From the NCBI RefSeq assembly GCF_004363305.1, contig NZ_SNZA01000005.1, positions 186,001 to 250,000 of the forward strand: a DNA stretch of 64,000 nucleotides. The letters are read 5' to 3'. Made by a program: the position numbers and the translations under genes. Source of the DNA: Marinomonas communis (GTDB lineage Bacteria; Pseudomonadota; Gammaproteobacteria; Pseudomonadales; Marinomonadaceae). Below the pieces are notes generated by a model. That model made no database searches. It saw only the letters and a list, made by a program, of their open reading frames with translations, and was not told the origin of the DNA. Positions 1-7,660 of the stretch are shown here, piece after piece (positions within the stretch are counted from its first letter, which is position 1; each line of letters begins with the position of its first letter).

Positions 1-1
1 T

Positions 2-352
2 GAAGGCCAAGAAGTCTTCCCGTCACAGGAACTTGTGTTAGATAGTAACTCTCGCAAGAGTAAAGTCCTGTACGACGTAGACGGTACCGCCGCATTGCAT
101 TCACAAAAAATCGGTAATGCCATTCGTACTGTGGATACTTGGTATCAAGGTGCTGAGGAAGTTGGTCCTATTTCTGCCGAGCCTTTTGGCTCTGTGACCA
201 GTCGTGGTAAAGCTTACCGTAGTAACAAAGATGACTTCTACACATTGTTCGATAAGTGGATGGAAAAAGGCCAGGTCCCAGAGCTTGATCAGCAACATTA
301 TGTGATTGCCAACCTAATTCGTGGTGGCGTTTTCGGTAGTAAATCGGAGTAA
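2..352 (+). CDS. csy3: Type I-F Cascade backbone protein Csy3/Cas7f, C-terminal part
   Basis: This is the last 116 residues of Csy3 (Cas7f), the subunit that polymerises along the crRNA in the type I-F Csy surveillance complex. The frame is open back to the window edge, so the GTG at 35 is an internal valine and not a start. Recognisable family segments are the [16 protein letters not shown] stretch and the C-terminal [16 protein letters not shown] motif. The full family length is about 340 residues, so roughly two thirds lies outside the window. The stop at 350-352 is followed three bases later by cas6f, consistent with the usual cas1-cas2/3-csy1-csy2-csy3-cas6f operon order. Confidence 0.93.
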   Translation, partial: EGQEVFPSQELVLDSNSRKSKVLYDVDGTAALHSQKIGNAIRTVDTWYQGAEEVGPISAEPFGSVTSRGKAYRSNKDDFYTLFDKWMEKGQVPELDQQHYVIANLIRGGVFGSKSE

Positions 353-355
353 TGT

Positions 356-922
356 ATGGATCATTACCTAGATATTAAAATCTTAGAAGACCCTGAATTT
401 ACGGCTCCCATTCTTATGAATGCGTTGTTCAGCAAATTGCATCGCGCCTTAGTTGAAGTGTCTAACCATGATATCGGCGTCAGTTTTCCTGATGCTGGTA
501 AAAAATCATTAGGGAAAATCCTGAGACTTCATGGTACACAAGAGCGCTTATCGGTGTTGGAATCGTTAGCTTGGCGCAAAGGGCTAGGGGACTTTACTCT
601 GGTATCCGACGTTACTGAGGCTCCGCAAACGAGTGAGTATTGGTTAGTGCAGCGTATTCATGTGCAAAGTAACCCAGATCGTATACGTCGCCGTGCGATG
701 AAGCGTCATAATTTGACTTACGAACAAGCGGTTGAGCAAATACCGGACAGTGTGGGTAAAGAGCTTGACTTACCATTTGTTCGTATCAAAAGCCAATCAA
801 CAGGCGGACAGCAGTTCCCTTTATTTATAAAGCAAACCGCGATTTCGGAAGCCTCGCAACCTAACGAAATACAGTTTTCAAAATATGGACTGAGTTCAGC
901 AACACCGGTACCTAAGTTTTAA
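356..922 (+). CDS. cas6f: CRISPR endoribonuclease Cas6f (Csy4)
   Basis: Cas6f cleaves the repeat hairpin of pre-crRNA and stays bound to the 3' stem of the mature crRNA in the type I-F complex. At 188 residues it is the usual size. His29 (in LFSKLHRAL) and Ser148 (in IKSQSTGG) fall at the same numbers as the catalytic His29 and Ser148 of Pseudomonas aeruginosa Csy4. The arginine-rich helix RIRRRAMKR at 109-117 matches the RNA-groove-binding helix. A GGAG sequence at 346-349 serves as ribosome binding site inside the end of csy3. It is the last cas gene before the leader and array, which it should process. Confidence 0.96.
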   Translation: MDHYLDIKILEDPEFTAPILMNALFSKLHRALVEVSNHDIGVSFPDAGKKSLGKILRLHGTQERLSVLESLAWRKGLGDFTLVSDVTEAPQTSEYWLVQRIHVQSNPDRIRRRAMKRHNLTYEQAVEQIPDSVGKELDLPFVRIKSQSTGGQQFPLFIKQTAISEASQPNEIQFSKYGLSSATPVPKF

Positions 923-942
923 CCCTTTTTTCAGCGATGCCC

Positions 943-976
943 GCCAAAGCCCGTAAACACGGGCTTTGGCTTCTTT
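943..976 (+). terminator. Terminator-like hairpin after cas6f
   Basis: A perfect 12-bp inverted repeat (943-954 with 959-970, arms GCCAAAGCCCGT and ACGGGCTTTGGC, loop AAAC) is followed by TTCTTT. It probably ends the cas operon transcript. A weaker outer pair, CCCTTTTTTC at 923-932 and GAAAAAGGG at 982-990, could extend the structure. Confidence 0.75.
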
Positions 977-1052
977 GCTATGAAAAAGGGTACTTTACAT
1001 GAAAATAGATAAAGCTCTTTAACAATCAACTAGATACTGATAATTTTATCTA
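971..1052 (+). promoter_or_regulatory. CRISPR leader with boxA-like element
   Basis: This AT-rich stretch separates the cas operon terminator from the first repeat and is the leader side of the array, because repeats next to it are uniform while those at the far end are variant and degenerate. It contains GCTCTTTAACA at 1014-1024, identical to the core of the NusB/NusE-binding boxA of ribosomal RNA leaders. I could not assign a convincing -10/-35 pair; TTTACA at 994-999 is a possible -35. Confidence 0.75.
1014..1024 (+). promoter_or_regulatory. boxA antitermination element
   Basis: GCTCTTTAACA matches the conserved core of rRNA boxA and lies 28 bases before the first repeat, on the same strand as crRNA transcription. 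Its position fits a role in protecting the 3.7-kb untranslated array transcript from Rho. The sequence match is direct; the function is inferred. Confidence 0.65.
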
Positions 1053-4000
1053 CTTCACCGCCGAGCAGGCGGCTTAGAAAACAGCCACGCCGCCAATGGT
1101 ATAAACCGCTTTCTTCACCGCCGAGCAGGCGGCTTAGAAATAAGGACAACAGGCCATGCGCTTGCTGTCCTTCTTCACCGCCGAGCAGGCGGCTTAGAAA
1201 TATTAGAAAAAGCCAAAGGTAAGGCACCTAATCTTCACCGCCGAGCAGGCGGCTTAGAAATGTCTGATATGTGGCCTGCTTTTTACTTATCGCTTCACCG
1301 CCGAGCAGGCGGCTTAGAAAACGATGTGATAAAGGTGACTAATCCCCTCACGCTTCACCGCCGAGCAGGCGGCTTAGAAATCTAATGCAAAACTAATATC
1401 AGACATTAGTAACTTCACCGCCGAGCAGGCGGCTTAGAAATCAGTGGGATCGTCAGTATTTTCCAGCGCCTTCTTCACCGCCGAGCAGGCGGCTTAGAAA
1501 GCCAAGGTATGCACCTAAAGTGTTGCCCTCTACTTCACCGCCGAGCAGGCGGCTTAGAAATATGTTATCCCTGAGTCTACATGTAGTATCGACTTCACCG
1601 CCGAGCAGGCGGCTTAGAAAAGAACCATTGACAGAAAGGTTGGCCTTCTCTACTTCACCGCCGAGCAGGCGGCTTAGAAAAAGAGTTACGCCGTTTTCAA
1701 GCGAGCGGATACCTTCACCGCCGAGCAGGCGGCTTAGAAAAATAGCTATGCAGGTTATGTGGCTAAAAAATTCTTCACCGCCGAGCAGGCGGCTTAGAAA
1801 ATCCACAGATGATGACTTAGAGGCTTTTGCTCCTTCACCGCCGAGCAGGCGGCTTAGAAAAGCGCACCTGTTTGATCAAAGATATCGTCAAACTTCACCG
1901 CCGAGCAGGCGGCTTAGAAATGCTTGACTGAGCCGTCTGATAATTCAGAAAGCTTCACCGCCGAGCAGGCGGCTTAGAAAATGAGCGGTTCAGAGGCGGG
2001 TACAAAATACGGCTTCACCGCCGAGCAGGCGGCTTAGAAAAACGAAGCATAGTCGCCGAGATCGCCGGAGAGCTTCACCGCCGAGCAGGCGGCTTAGAAA
2101 CGTAGAAGTCGATTCCATGATTTTTGCAGTAGCTTCACCGCCGAGCAGGCGGCTTAGAAATAAAGCGGTTTTGTAAGGTTCGGCCTGTTCAACTTCACCG
2201 CCGAGCAGGCGGCTTAGAAAAAATTGTCACGCTCAATTTTCAGGCGGTTAATCTTCACCGCCGAGCAGGCGGCTTAGAAATAAGAAAAAGGGCATTCAAG
2301 AAACCGTCACCGCTTCACCGCCGAGCAGGCGGCTTAGAAACTGTGAAATCATTTAGTTGTTTCATGCCATGCCTTCACCGCCGAGCAGGCGGCTTAGAAA
2401 TGCTCTGCCAATTCGATATTTTCTGCTGCGATCTTCACCGCCGAGCAGGCGGCTTAGAAAGTTTGAACCTTTGGAAGCGCGGAGCCTTCCGCCTTCACCG
2501 CCGAGCAGGCAGCTTAGAAAGCTAGGGCCGCAAACCGGAGTAAAGCCGATGACTTCACCGCCGAGCAGGCGGCTTAGAAATTAGCGATAGCACGTTGCTG
2601 GTCGCCAGCGTTCTTCACCGCCGAGCAGGCGGCTTAGAAATTCTGCGTTCTTTGCGCATCGATCCAGCTCATCTTCACCGCCGAGCAGGCGGCTTAGAAA
2701 AAGACGCCGTCGACCGCAACGTAACCAAGGCACTTCACCGCCGAGCAGGCGGCTTAGAAATGGCTGCGGGATGGCGAGGTGTTTGGCGAGCACTTCACCG
2801 CCGAGCAGGCGGCTTAGAAATCATCCCCAATCACAGTGAATGGGTTGATGGTCTTCACCGCCGAGCAGGCGGCTTAGAAATAGAGGCCGCAGTCAAGATG
2901 GTAAAGCGTGACCTTCACCGCCGAGCAGGCGGCTTAGAAACAGCCTCTATTTATGGCCCAATACTAGAGGCACTTCACCGCCGAGCAGGCGGCTTAGAAA
3001 TCGCGTTCTGCTTGCTCTTGATCCAGCGCTTCCTTCACCGCCGAGCAGGCGGCTTAGAAAGACAACGCTTCCCATAGAGCATGGCGTGGTACCTTCACCG
3101 CCGAGCAGGCGGCTTAGAAATTGCGTGCGGAATGTTTTGGTGACAATCAAGTCTTCACCGCCGAGCAGGCGGCTTAGAAAAGGAGATGTTTCAGGATCTG
3201 GATTGACGTACACTTCACCGCCGAGCAGGCGGCTTAGAAACACTCGTTGACGGATAACCCCGTAAAAAAGGTCTTCACCGCCGAGCAGGCGGCTTAGAAA
3301 ATCAAATGACTGATCAAGCAGCACATCTAACTCTTCACCGCCGAGCAGGCGGCTTAGAAAAATGCGCAGCACGGCATCATCTGTTGTGATTACTTCACCG
3401 CCGAGCAGGCGGCTTAGAAACAAGTGCGTCAAGTTTCTATTGTTTTGAATGGTCTTCACCGCCGAGCTGGCGGCTTAGAAAACTAAAGCTGAACTCTGGC
3501 AGGCTATGCGTGGCTTCACCGCCGAGCAGGCGGCTTAGAAAGTTGGCGATTATTACGGACGTTCAAGCAACACCTTCACCGCCGAGCAGGCGGCTTAGAA
3601 ACTGTACGAGTTCAGCTGACGGATTTTGTTGGTCTTCACCGCCGAGCAGGCGGCTTAGAAAACAGTTGCATATATTCGTCGATCTTACCTAGCCTTCACC
3701 GCCGAGCAGGCGGCTTAGAAAAAATCGTTTCGGGTGTTCTGGGATGGGAAACCCTTCACCGCCGAGCAGGCGGCTTAGAAATAGATCATCAGGGATAAAC
3801 CAAGTCTCCTTAACTTCACCGCCGAGCAGGCGGCTTAGAAAGGTCTTCGTATTTTTCTGGGCTCAAATGTTTCCTTCACCGCCGAGTAGGCGGCTTAGAA
3901 AAGTGAGCATAATCAAAGAGTATCTTGGCTTATCTTCACCGCCGAGCAGGCGGCTTAGAAAGTAGTCGATCCCCATTTCGGCAATCTCATGGCCTTCACC

Positions 4001-4741
4001 GCCGAGCAGGCGGCTTAGAAAAAAGGGTGAGGAAGTAAGCCCCGAGTGGAGTACTTCACCGCCGAGCAGGCGGCTTAGAAATTGGCAGCGATGCGGACTA
4101 CTTAGCAAATACGCTTCACCGCCGAGCAGGCGGCTTAGAAATTGGCAGCGATGCGGACTACTTAGCAAATACGCTTCACCGCCGAGCAGGCGGCTTAGAA
4201 ATAGACCTTTATCTATGCAGGATTGAATCTGCTCTTCACCGCCGAGCAGGCGGCTTAGAAAAGAAACACCGCACCCCTGCCAATTAACCACGGCTTCACC
4301 GCCGAGCAGGCGGCTTAGAAAAGCTTTCGATTGGCAAATCCGCGCCCGTCATACTTCACCGCCGAGCAGGCGGCTTAGAAAAACTCCAAGGAATGAGCAC
4401 AGCACAGCGTTTACTTCACCGCCGAGCAGGCGGCTTAGAAAGTTGCGGCGTCCAATACTACGGCAGGCGTTCCCTTCACCGCCGAACAGGCGGCTTAGAA
4501 AAATCGAAAGCTGGCAGTACGACTACGAAGAAGCTTCACCGCCGAACAGGCGGCTTAGAAATCGCCGATCTTGGCAATGATCCAGTCTATTTTCTTCACC
4601 GCCGAACAGGCGGCTTAGAAAAAAGCGGTTCTCTAATCGCGCTAGGTAACTGGCTTCACCGCCGAACAGGCGGCTTAGAAAAATGATCCATCTGGACGTA
4701 AACCCCATTGAATCTTCACCTCCTAATAGGCTGTTTGGAAG
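1053..4741 (+). CRISPR. Type I-F CRISPR array, 61 repeats plus a degenerate terminal repeat, 61 spacers
   Basis: Repeats are 28 bp and spacers 32 bp, giving a 60-bp period. Forty repeats end at 1080 and every 60 bp to 3420; twenty-one more end at 3481 and every 60 bp to 4681; a degenerate copy (20 of 28 matches) lies at 4714-4741. The repeat folds as a type I-F hairpin: CCGCC (repeat bases 6-10) pairs with GGCGG (16-20) around loop GAGCA, and Cas6f cleavage after base 20 would leave the 8-nt handle CTTAGAAA. One spacer (3421-3453) is 33 nt. One spacer is duplicated (4082-4113 and 4142-4173). Variant repeats end at 2520 (G19A), 3481 (A15T), 3901 (C14T) and at 4501, 4561, 4621 and 4681 (all G13A). 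The leader side is the left end. Confidence 0.99.
4082..4173 (+). repeat. Duplicated spacer-repeat unit in the array
   Basis: The 32-nt spacers at 4082-4113 and 4142-4173 are identical and are separated by one standard repeat. A tandem duplication of one 60-bp unit explains this more simply than two identical acquisitions. Confidence 0.95.
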
Positions 4742-4848
4742 TAGTTTGCCAAGCTGTAGAAAGTCGAGTTGAAGATAAACCAGGTGAAAGTAGCATTGAC
4801 TGCGATGATCTTGAACAATATGTGACTAACTTAATGTCTCTTTATTGA
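4702..4848 (+). pseudogene. Remnant reading frame abutting the distal end of the array
   Basis: A frame with no start of its own runs from 4702 through the degenerate terminal repeat to a TGA at 4846-4848. The part after the repeat encodes about 36 residues with ordinary-looking composition, including QAVESRVEDKPGES and DDLEQYVTNLMSLY, which resembles the C-terminal end of a soluble protein. I do not recognise the family. It may be the 3' stump of a gene displaced when the array was established. It could also be a chance frame; its 49 codons are not long enough to be decisive. Confidence 0.35.
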
Positions 4849-4956
4849 ATGGCGATTGAGTCATGTTGTTCTCTTTAATTGATTTTTTAAGATTGCTGCA
4901 GAGCAGTTGGTGAAATCATTTGATTAGCCGAAATATTCCTTATAAGAGCATTAGCA

Positions 4957-4984
4957 TTGTATCTCTGCAAAACAACATTATACT
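4957..4984 (+). promoter_or_regulatory. Probable umuDC promoter
   Basis: TTGTAT at 4957-4962 and TATACT at 4979-4984 form a -35/-10 pair with a 16-bp spacer. The -10 hexamer overlaps the LexA box, so LexA binding would block RNA polymerase. Confidence 0.6.
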
Positions 4985-4998
4985 GTATATGTATACAG
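4983..4998 (+). promoter_or_regulatory. LexA (SOS) box upstream of umuDC
   Basis: CTGTATATGTATACAG matches the gammaproteobacterial LexA operator CTG-N10-CAG with an alternating TA core. It lies 23 bases before the umuD start, as expected for an SOS-induced operon. Confidence 0.93.
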
Positions 4999-5021
4999 TT
5001 TAGTGTTGTTTTGGTGGTTGT

Positions 5022-5465
5022 ATGCGTGTGACGTATTTGGGGTCGGCTGAGTCGTCTGGTTTTTTTGCGGCGAAACAGATGAAGATGCCGCTTTATGTGG
5101 AGTCGGTGTCGGCGGGTTTTCCATCGCCTGCTCAGGATTTTGTGGAATGCTCGTTGGATTTGAATGAATTGTGTATTCAGCATCCGAGTGCGACGTTTTT
5201 TGTGCGGGCGCAGGGGGATTCTATGGTGGATGCTGGGATTCATTCTGGGGATGTGTTGGTGGTGGATCGATCATTGACGGCGAAGCATGGCGATATTGTG
5301 ATTGCGTCGATCCATGGCGAGTTAACCGTTAAGGAGTTGTGTTTAAAACCTGAGTCGATTTTGCGTCCTCACAATAAGGCCTATCCTGTGATTCCGATTT
5401 CGGAGCATTCTGAATTTGAGATCTTTGGTGTGGTGACTGGGGTGGTGCGGAGGCTGGATCGCTGA
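5022..5465 (+). CDS. umuD: UmuD, SOS mutagenesis protein and self-cleaving Pol V subunit precursor
   Basis: UmuD undergoes RecA-stimulated self-cleavage; the product UmuD' dimer joins UmuC as DNA polymerase V. The protein is 147 residues, slightly longer at the N-terminus than the E. coli protein. The expected cleavage site is Ala31-Gly32 in SAGFPSP. The catalytic pair is Ser67 (GDSMVD) and Lys104 (TVKEL). A LexA box and overlapping promoter lie directly upstream. The stop codon overlaps the umuC start by one base, so the two are translationally coupled. The 5' part is notably G/T-rich compared with neighbours, a mild hint of a different history. Confidence 0.96.
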   Translation: MRVTYLGSAESSGFFAAKQMKMPLYVESVSAGFPSPAQDFVECSLDLNELCIQHPSATFFVRAQGDSMVDAGIHSGDVLVVDRSLTAKHGDIVIASIHGELTVKELCLKPESILRPHNKAYPVIPISEHSEFEIFGVVTGVVRRLDR

Positions 5466-6727
5466 TGGATAAAGTCTTTGCCTTGGTGGATTGCAATAAC
5501 TTCTATGCCAGTTGTGAAAAACTGTTTCGCCCCGATTTAAAGCATACTCCGGTGGTGGTGCTGTCAAACAATGATGGCTGTGTGGTGGCGCGTTCGCGAG
5601 AGGTGAAAGCGCTAGGGCTGAAAATGGGCGCGCCAGTCTTTCAGGTGCGAGATCTTATTGAGCAACATAATATCGCCTGCTTTTCGTCCAACTATGCGCT
5701 CTATGCAGACATGTCGAATCGAGTGATGACGGTATTGGAGCAAGAAGCGCCACAAGTTGAGATTTATTCCATCGACGAAGCCTTTCTCGACTTAACGGGT
5801 ATTGATGCCGTGTATGATATGGCCTGTCAGATCAAAGCTAAAGTCGATCAATACACGGGGATTAGGGTTGGGGTGGGGATTGCGCCTACCAAAACCCTAG
5901 CAAAGCTCGCTAATCATGCGGCGAAGGTTTACCCCGCCACAGGTGGGGTGGTAGATCTAACGGAGCGTGAGCGGCAGCGGCGATTGATGGCATTGGTGGA
6001 GATCGGAGAAGTTTGGGGCGTGGGGCGTCGCTTGAGCAAACACTTGCAGGCACGGGGATTACATACTGCATTGGACTTGGCGGATGCTGACCCTAAAATG
6101 ATTCGACGAGAATTCTCTGTGGTATTAGAGCGTACTGTAAGAGAGCTCAACGGTATCTCGTGCTTGGAGTTAGAATCGATGGCACCGACGAAACAGCAAA
6201 TTGTCTGTAGTCGTTCGTTTGGGGAGCGTATTACCCAAAAGAACGAGTTAAAAGAAGCGCTGGCAAAGTACGTGGCTCGGGCGGCTGAAAAACTGCGCCA
6301 AGAGGCGTGCCTCGCCCAAGTCTTACAGGTGTTTATTCGCACAGGTGTGTTCAACCCTAATGAGCGCCATTATTCCAATTCCGCGTCGGTAAAATTATCC
6401 GCTCCTTGTGATGATACACGAGCCTTTCTCGCTGCGATGGAGCCATTGTTTGAGTCGATTTACCGTCCTGGGTTTCGCTATGCAAAAGCTGGCGTGATGT
6501 TGACGGACTTTTATCAACCGAACACCTATCAAACCGATCTTTTCTATCCAGAAGAGGACAGAGAACGCTCAAAGAATTTGATGGGCGTATTGGATAAGAT
6601 TAACCGCCAAGGGCGCGGACATCTCTTTTTTGCTGCTCAAGGGGTAACGCCCCAGTGGTCTATGAAACGTGAGTTTCTTTCGCCTGCGTACACCACTAAT
6701 TGGAACAGTTTGCCCAAGGTCTATTAA
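5465..6727 (+). CDS. umuC: UmuC, catalytic subunit of translesion DNA polymerase V
   Basis: UmuC is a Y-family polymerase that copies past DNA lesions during the SOS response. The N-terminal motif FALVDCNNFYASCE contributes the first metal-binding aspartate, and IYSIDEAFLDL carries the catalytic Asp-Glu pair. The helix-hairpin-helix/thumb region and a C-terminal little-finger domain follow. At 420 residues the length is standard and there is no truncation. It is the second gene of the umuDC operon with a TGATG overlap, and so is expected to share LexA control. Confidence 0.97.
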   Translation: MDKVFALVDCNNFYASCEKLFRPDLKHTPVVVLSNNDGCVVARSREVKALGLKMGAPVFQVRDLIEQHNIACFSSNYALYADMSNRVMTVLEQEAPQVEIYSIDEAFLDLTGIDAVYDMACQIKAKVDQYTGIRVGVGIAPTKTLAKLANHAAKVYPATGGVVDLTERERQRRLMALVEIGEVWGVGRRLSKHLQARGLHTALDLADADPKMIRREFSVVLERTVRELNGISCLELESMAPTKQQIVCSRSFGERITQKNELKEALAKYVARAAEKLRQEACLAQVLQVFIRTGVFNPNERHYSNSASVKLSAPCDDTRAFLAAMEPLFESIYRPGFRYAKAGVMLTDFYQPNTYQTDLFYPEEDRERSKNLMGVLDKINRQGRGHLFFAAQGVTPQWSMKREFLSPAYTTNWNSLPKVY

Positions 6728-6763
6728 AGACGACAATTGAGCAAAAGAGTGAGATAGGGCAAG

Positions 6764-7033
6764 ATGCCCCTTATGTTGATAACTGGTAATCCCATGAAGC
6801 CTGTAGATGTCACACCGAGCGCTTTTGCGCAAACCTGCCCACTTTGTCAGGGCGAAAACCATTGTACTATGACGACCGGCCAAGCTCCTGAAACCTGCTG
6901 GTGTCATCAACCTACGGTCGTCATCAAAGCGGAATGGTTGGAGTCATTACCTGATGAGATTAAAGGGCAGGTGTGCCTTTGCCAACGTTGTATCTATACA
7001 TTGGCAAAGCAAGCCGAGAACAATGCTTTATAA
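6764..7033 (+). CDS. Small cysteine-rich CWC-family protein
   Basis: This 89-residue protein carries CPLC near residue 25, CWCH near 45 and CLCQRC near 71, the pattern of the Cys_rich_CWC family (a presumed metal-binding module of unknown role). The ATG at 6764 has an AGGG ribosome binding sequence five bases upstream; an internal ATG at 6794 would give a shorter form. It lies 36 bases after umuC on the same strand and may be read from the umuDC promoter. The function is unknown and the family match is from motif recognition only. Confidence 0.7.
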   Translation: MPLMLITGNPMKPVDVTPSAFAQTCPLCQGENHCTMTTGQAPETCWCHQPTVVIKAEWLESLPDEIKGQVCLCQRCIYTLAKQAENNAL

Positions 7034-7039
7034 GAACGG

Positions 7040-7657
7040 CTAGAAAGGACAGGGCGCGACAAACTTTACCCATGCTTGAGTAAAGGGATGAAAGAACTCA
7101 ACACGGTATGCGTGTAAGCGCAAACGCTCGTCGTCACTCGGTTTGATAGAGTCGTAAAAGTCATCGCCAATGATGGGGTGACCTAAGCTTTGCATATGAA
7201 CACGCAGCTGATGGGAGCGCCCAGTGACAGGCGTGAGGCTGACTCGAGTATGACCATTCTCATAACCAAGAGGTCGCCAATGGGTGATGGCGTCTTTGCC
7301 CCACTCAGTGCAGATCATTTGTCTGGGGCGTCTGTCCCAGTCACAACGCAGTGGCTTACGTACTTCGCCAAACTCTCCGAGCAATCGCCCACGCACTAAG
7401 GCGCGATATTCTTTTTGCACATGACGTTCACGAAATTGCGCGTACATCCGCTTCTGACACTCAAGGTCGCGGGCGATCAGGATTAACCCCGACGTCGCGT
7501 AATCGAGGCGGTGAATGGCATGAGCTTCACCATAGCGCTGCTCCGCTCTGGTCACGATAGAGTCATACTTGTCAGCGCCACGACCGGGCACTGACAAGCT
7601 TTTCGCAGGTTTATTGACGACCACTAACCACTGGTCTTCGTACAGAATGTCTAGCAC
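7040..7657 (-). CDS. rluA: RluA, 23S rRNA U746 / tRNA U32 pseudouridine synthase
   Basis: RluA isomerises uridine to pseudouridine at 23S rRNA position 746 and position 32 of several tRNAs. The catalytic aspartate lies in HRLDYATSGLIL near residue 52, and PVTGRSHQLRVHMQSLGHPI near 143-162 is the family's second signature. At 205 residues with no S4 domain it fits RluA rather than RluC or RluD. It follows rapA on the same strand by three bases, an adjacency common in gammaproteobacteria, and converges with the CWC gene. Confidence 0.93.
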   Translation of the reverse strand: MLDILYEDQWLVVVNKPAKSLSVPGRGADKYDSIVTRAEQRYGEAHAIHRLDYATSGLILIARDLECQKRMYAQFRERHVQKEYRALVRGRLLGEFGEVRKPLRCDWDRRPRQMICTEWGKDAITHWRPLGYENGHTRVSLTPVTGRSHQLRVHMQSLGHPIIGDDFYDSIKPSDDERLRLHAYRVEFFHPFTQAWVKFVAPCPF

Positions 7658-7660
7658 GGA

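Noticed and set aside
35..352. GTG at 35 as start of a complete 105-residue gene
   Set aside because: The frame is open to the window edge and the upstream residues continue the Csy3 family sequence, so this is the end of a longer gene.
1142..1172. Spacers with internal inverted repeats (AAGGACA/TGTCCTT at 1142-1172; GCCTCTA/TAGAGGC near 2943-2971)
   Set aside because: With 61 spacers, one or so 7-bp inverted repeat is expected by chance; two do not stand out.
1030..4708. Long open reading frames on both strands through the array, with peptides repeating FLSRLLGGE, LHRRAGGLE or SPPSRRLR every 20 residues
   Set aside because: They arise because the 60-bp repeat-spacer period is a multiple of three. 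They have no gene structure and the periodic peptide is simply the translated CRISPR repeat.
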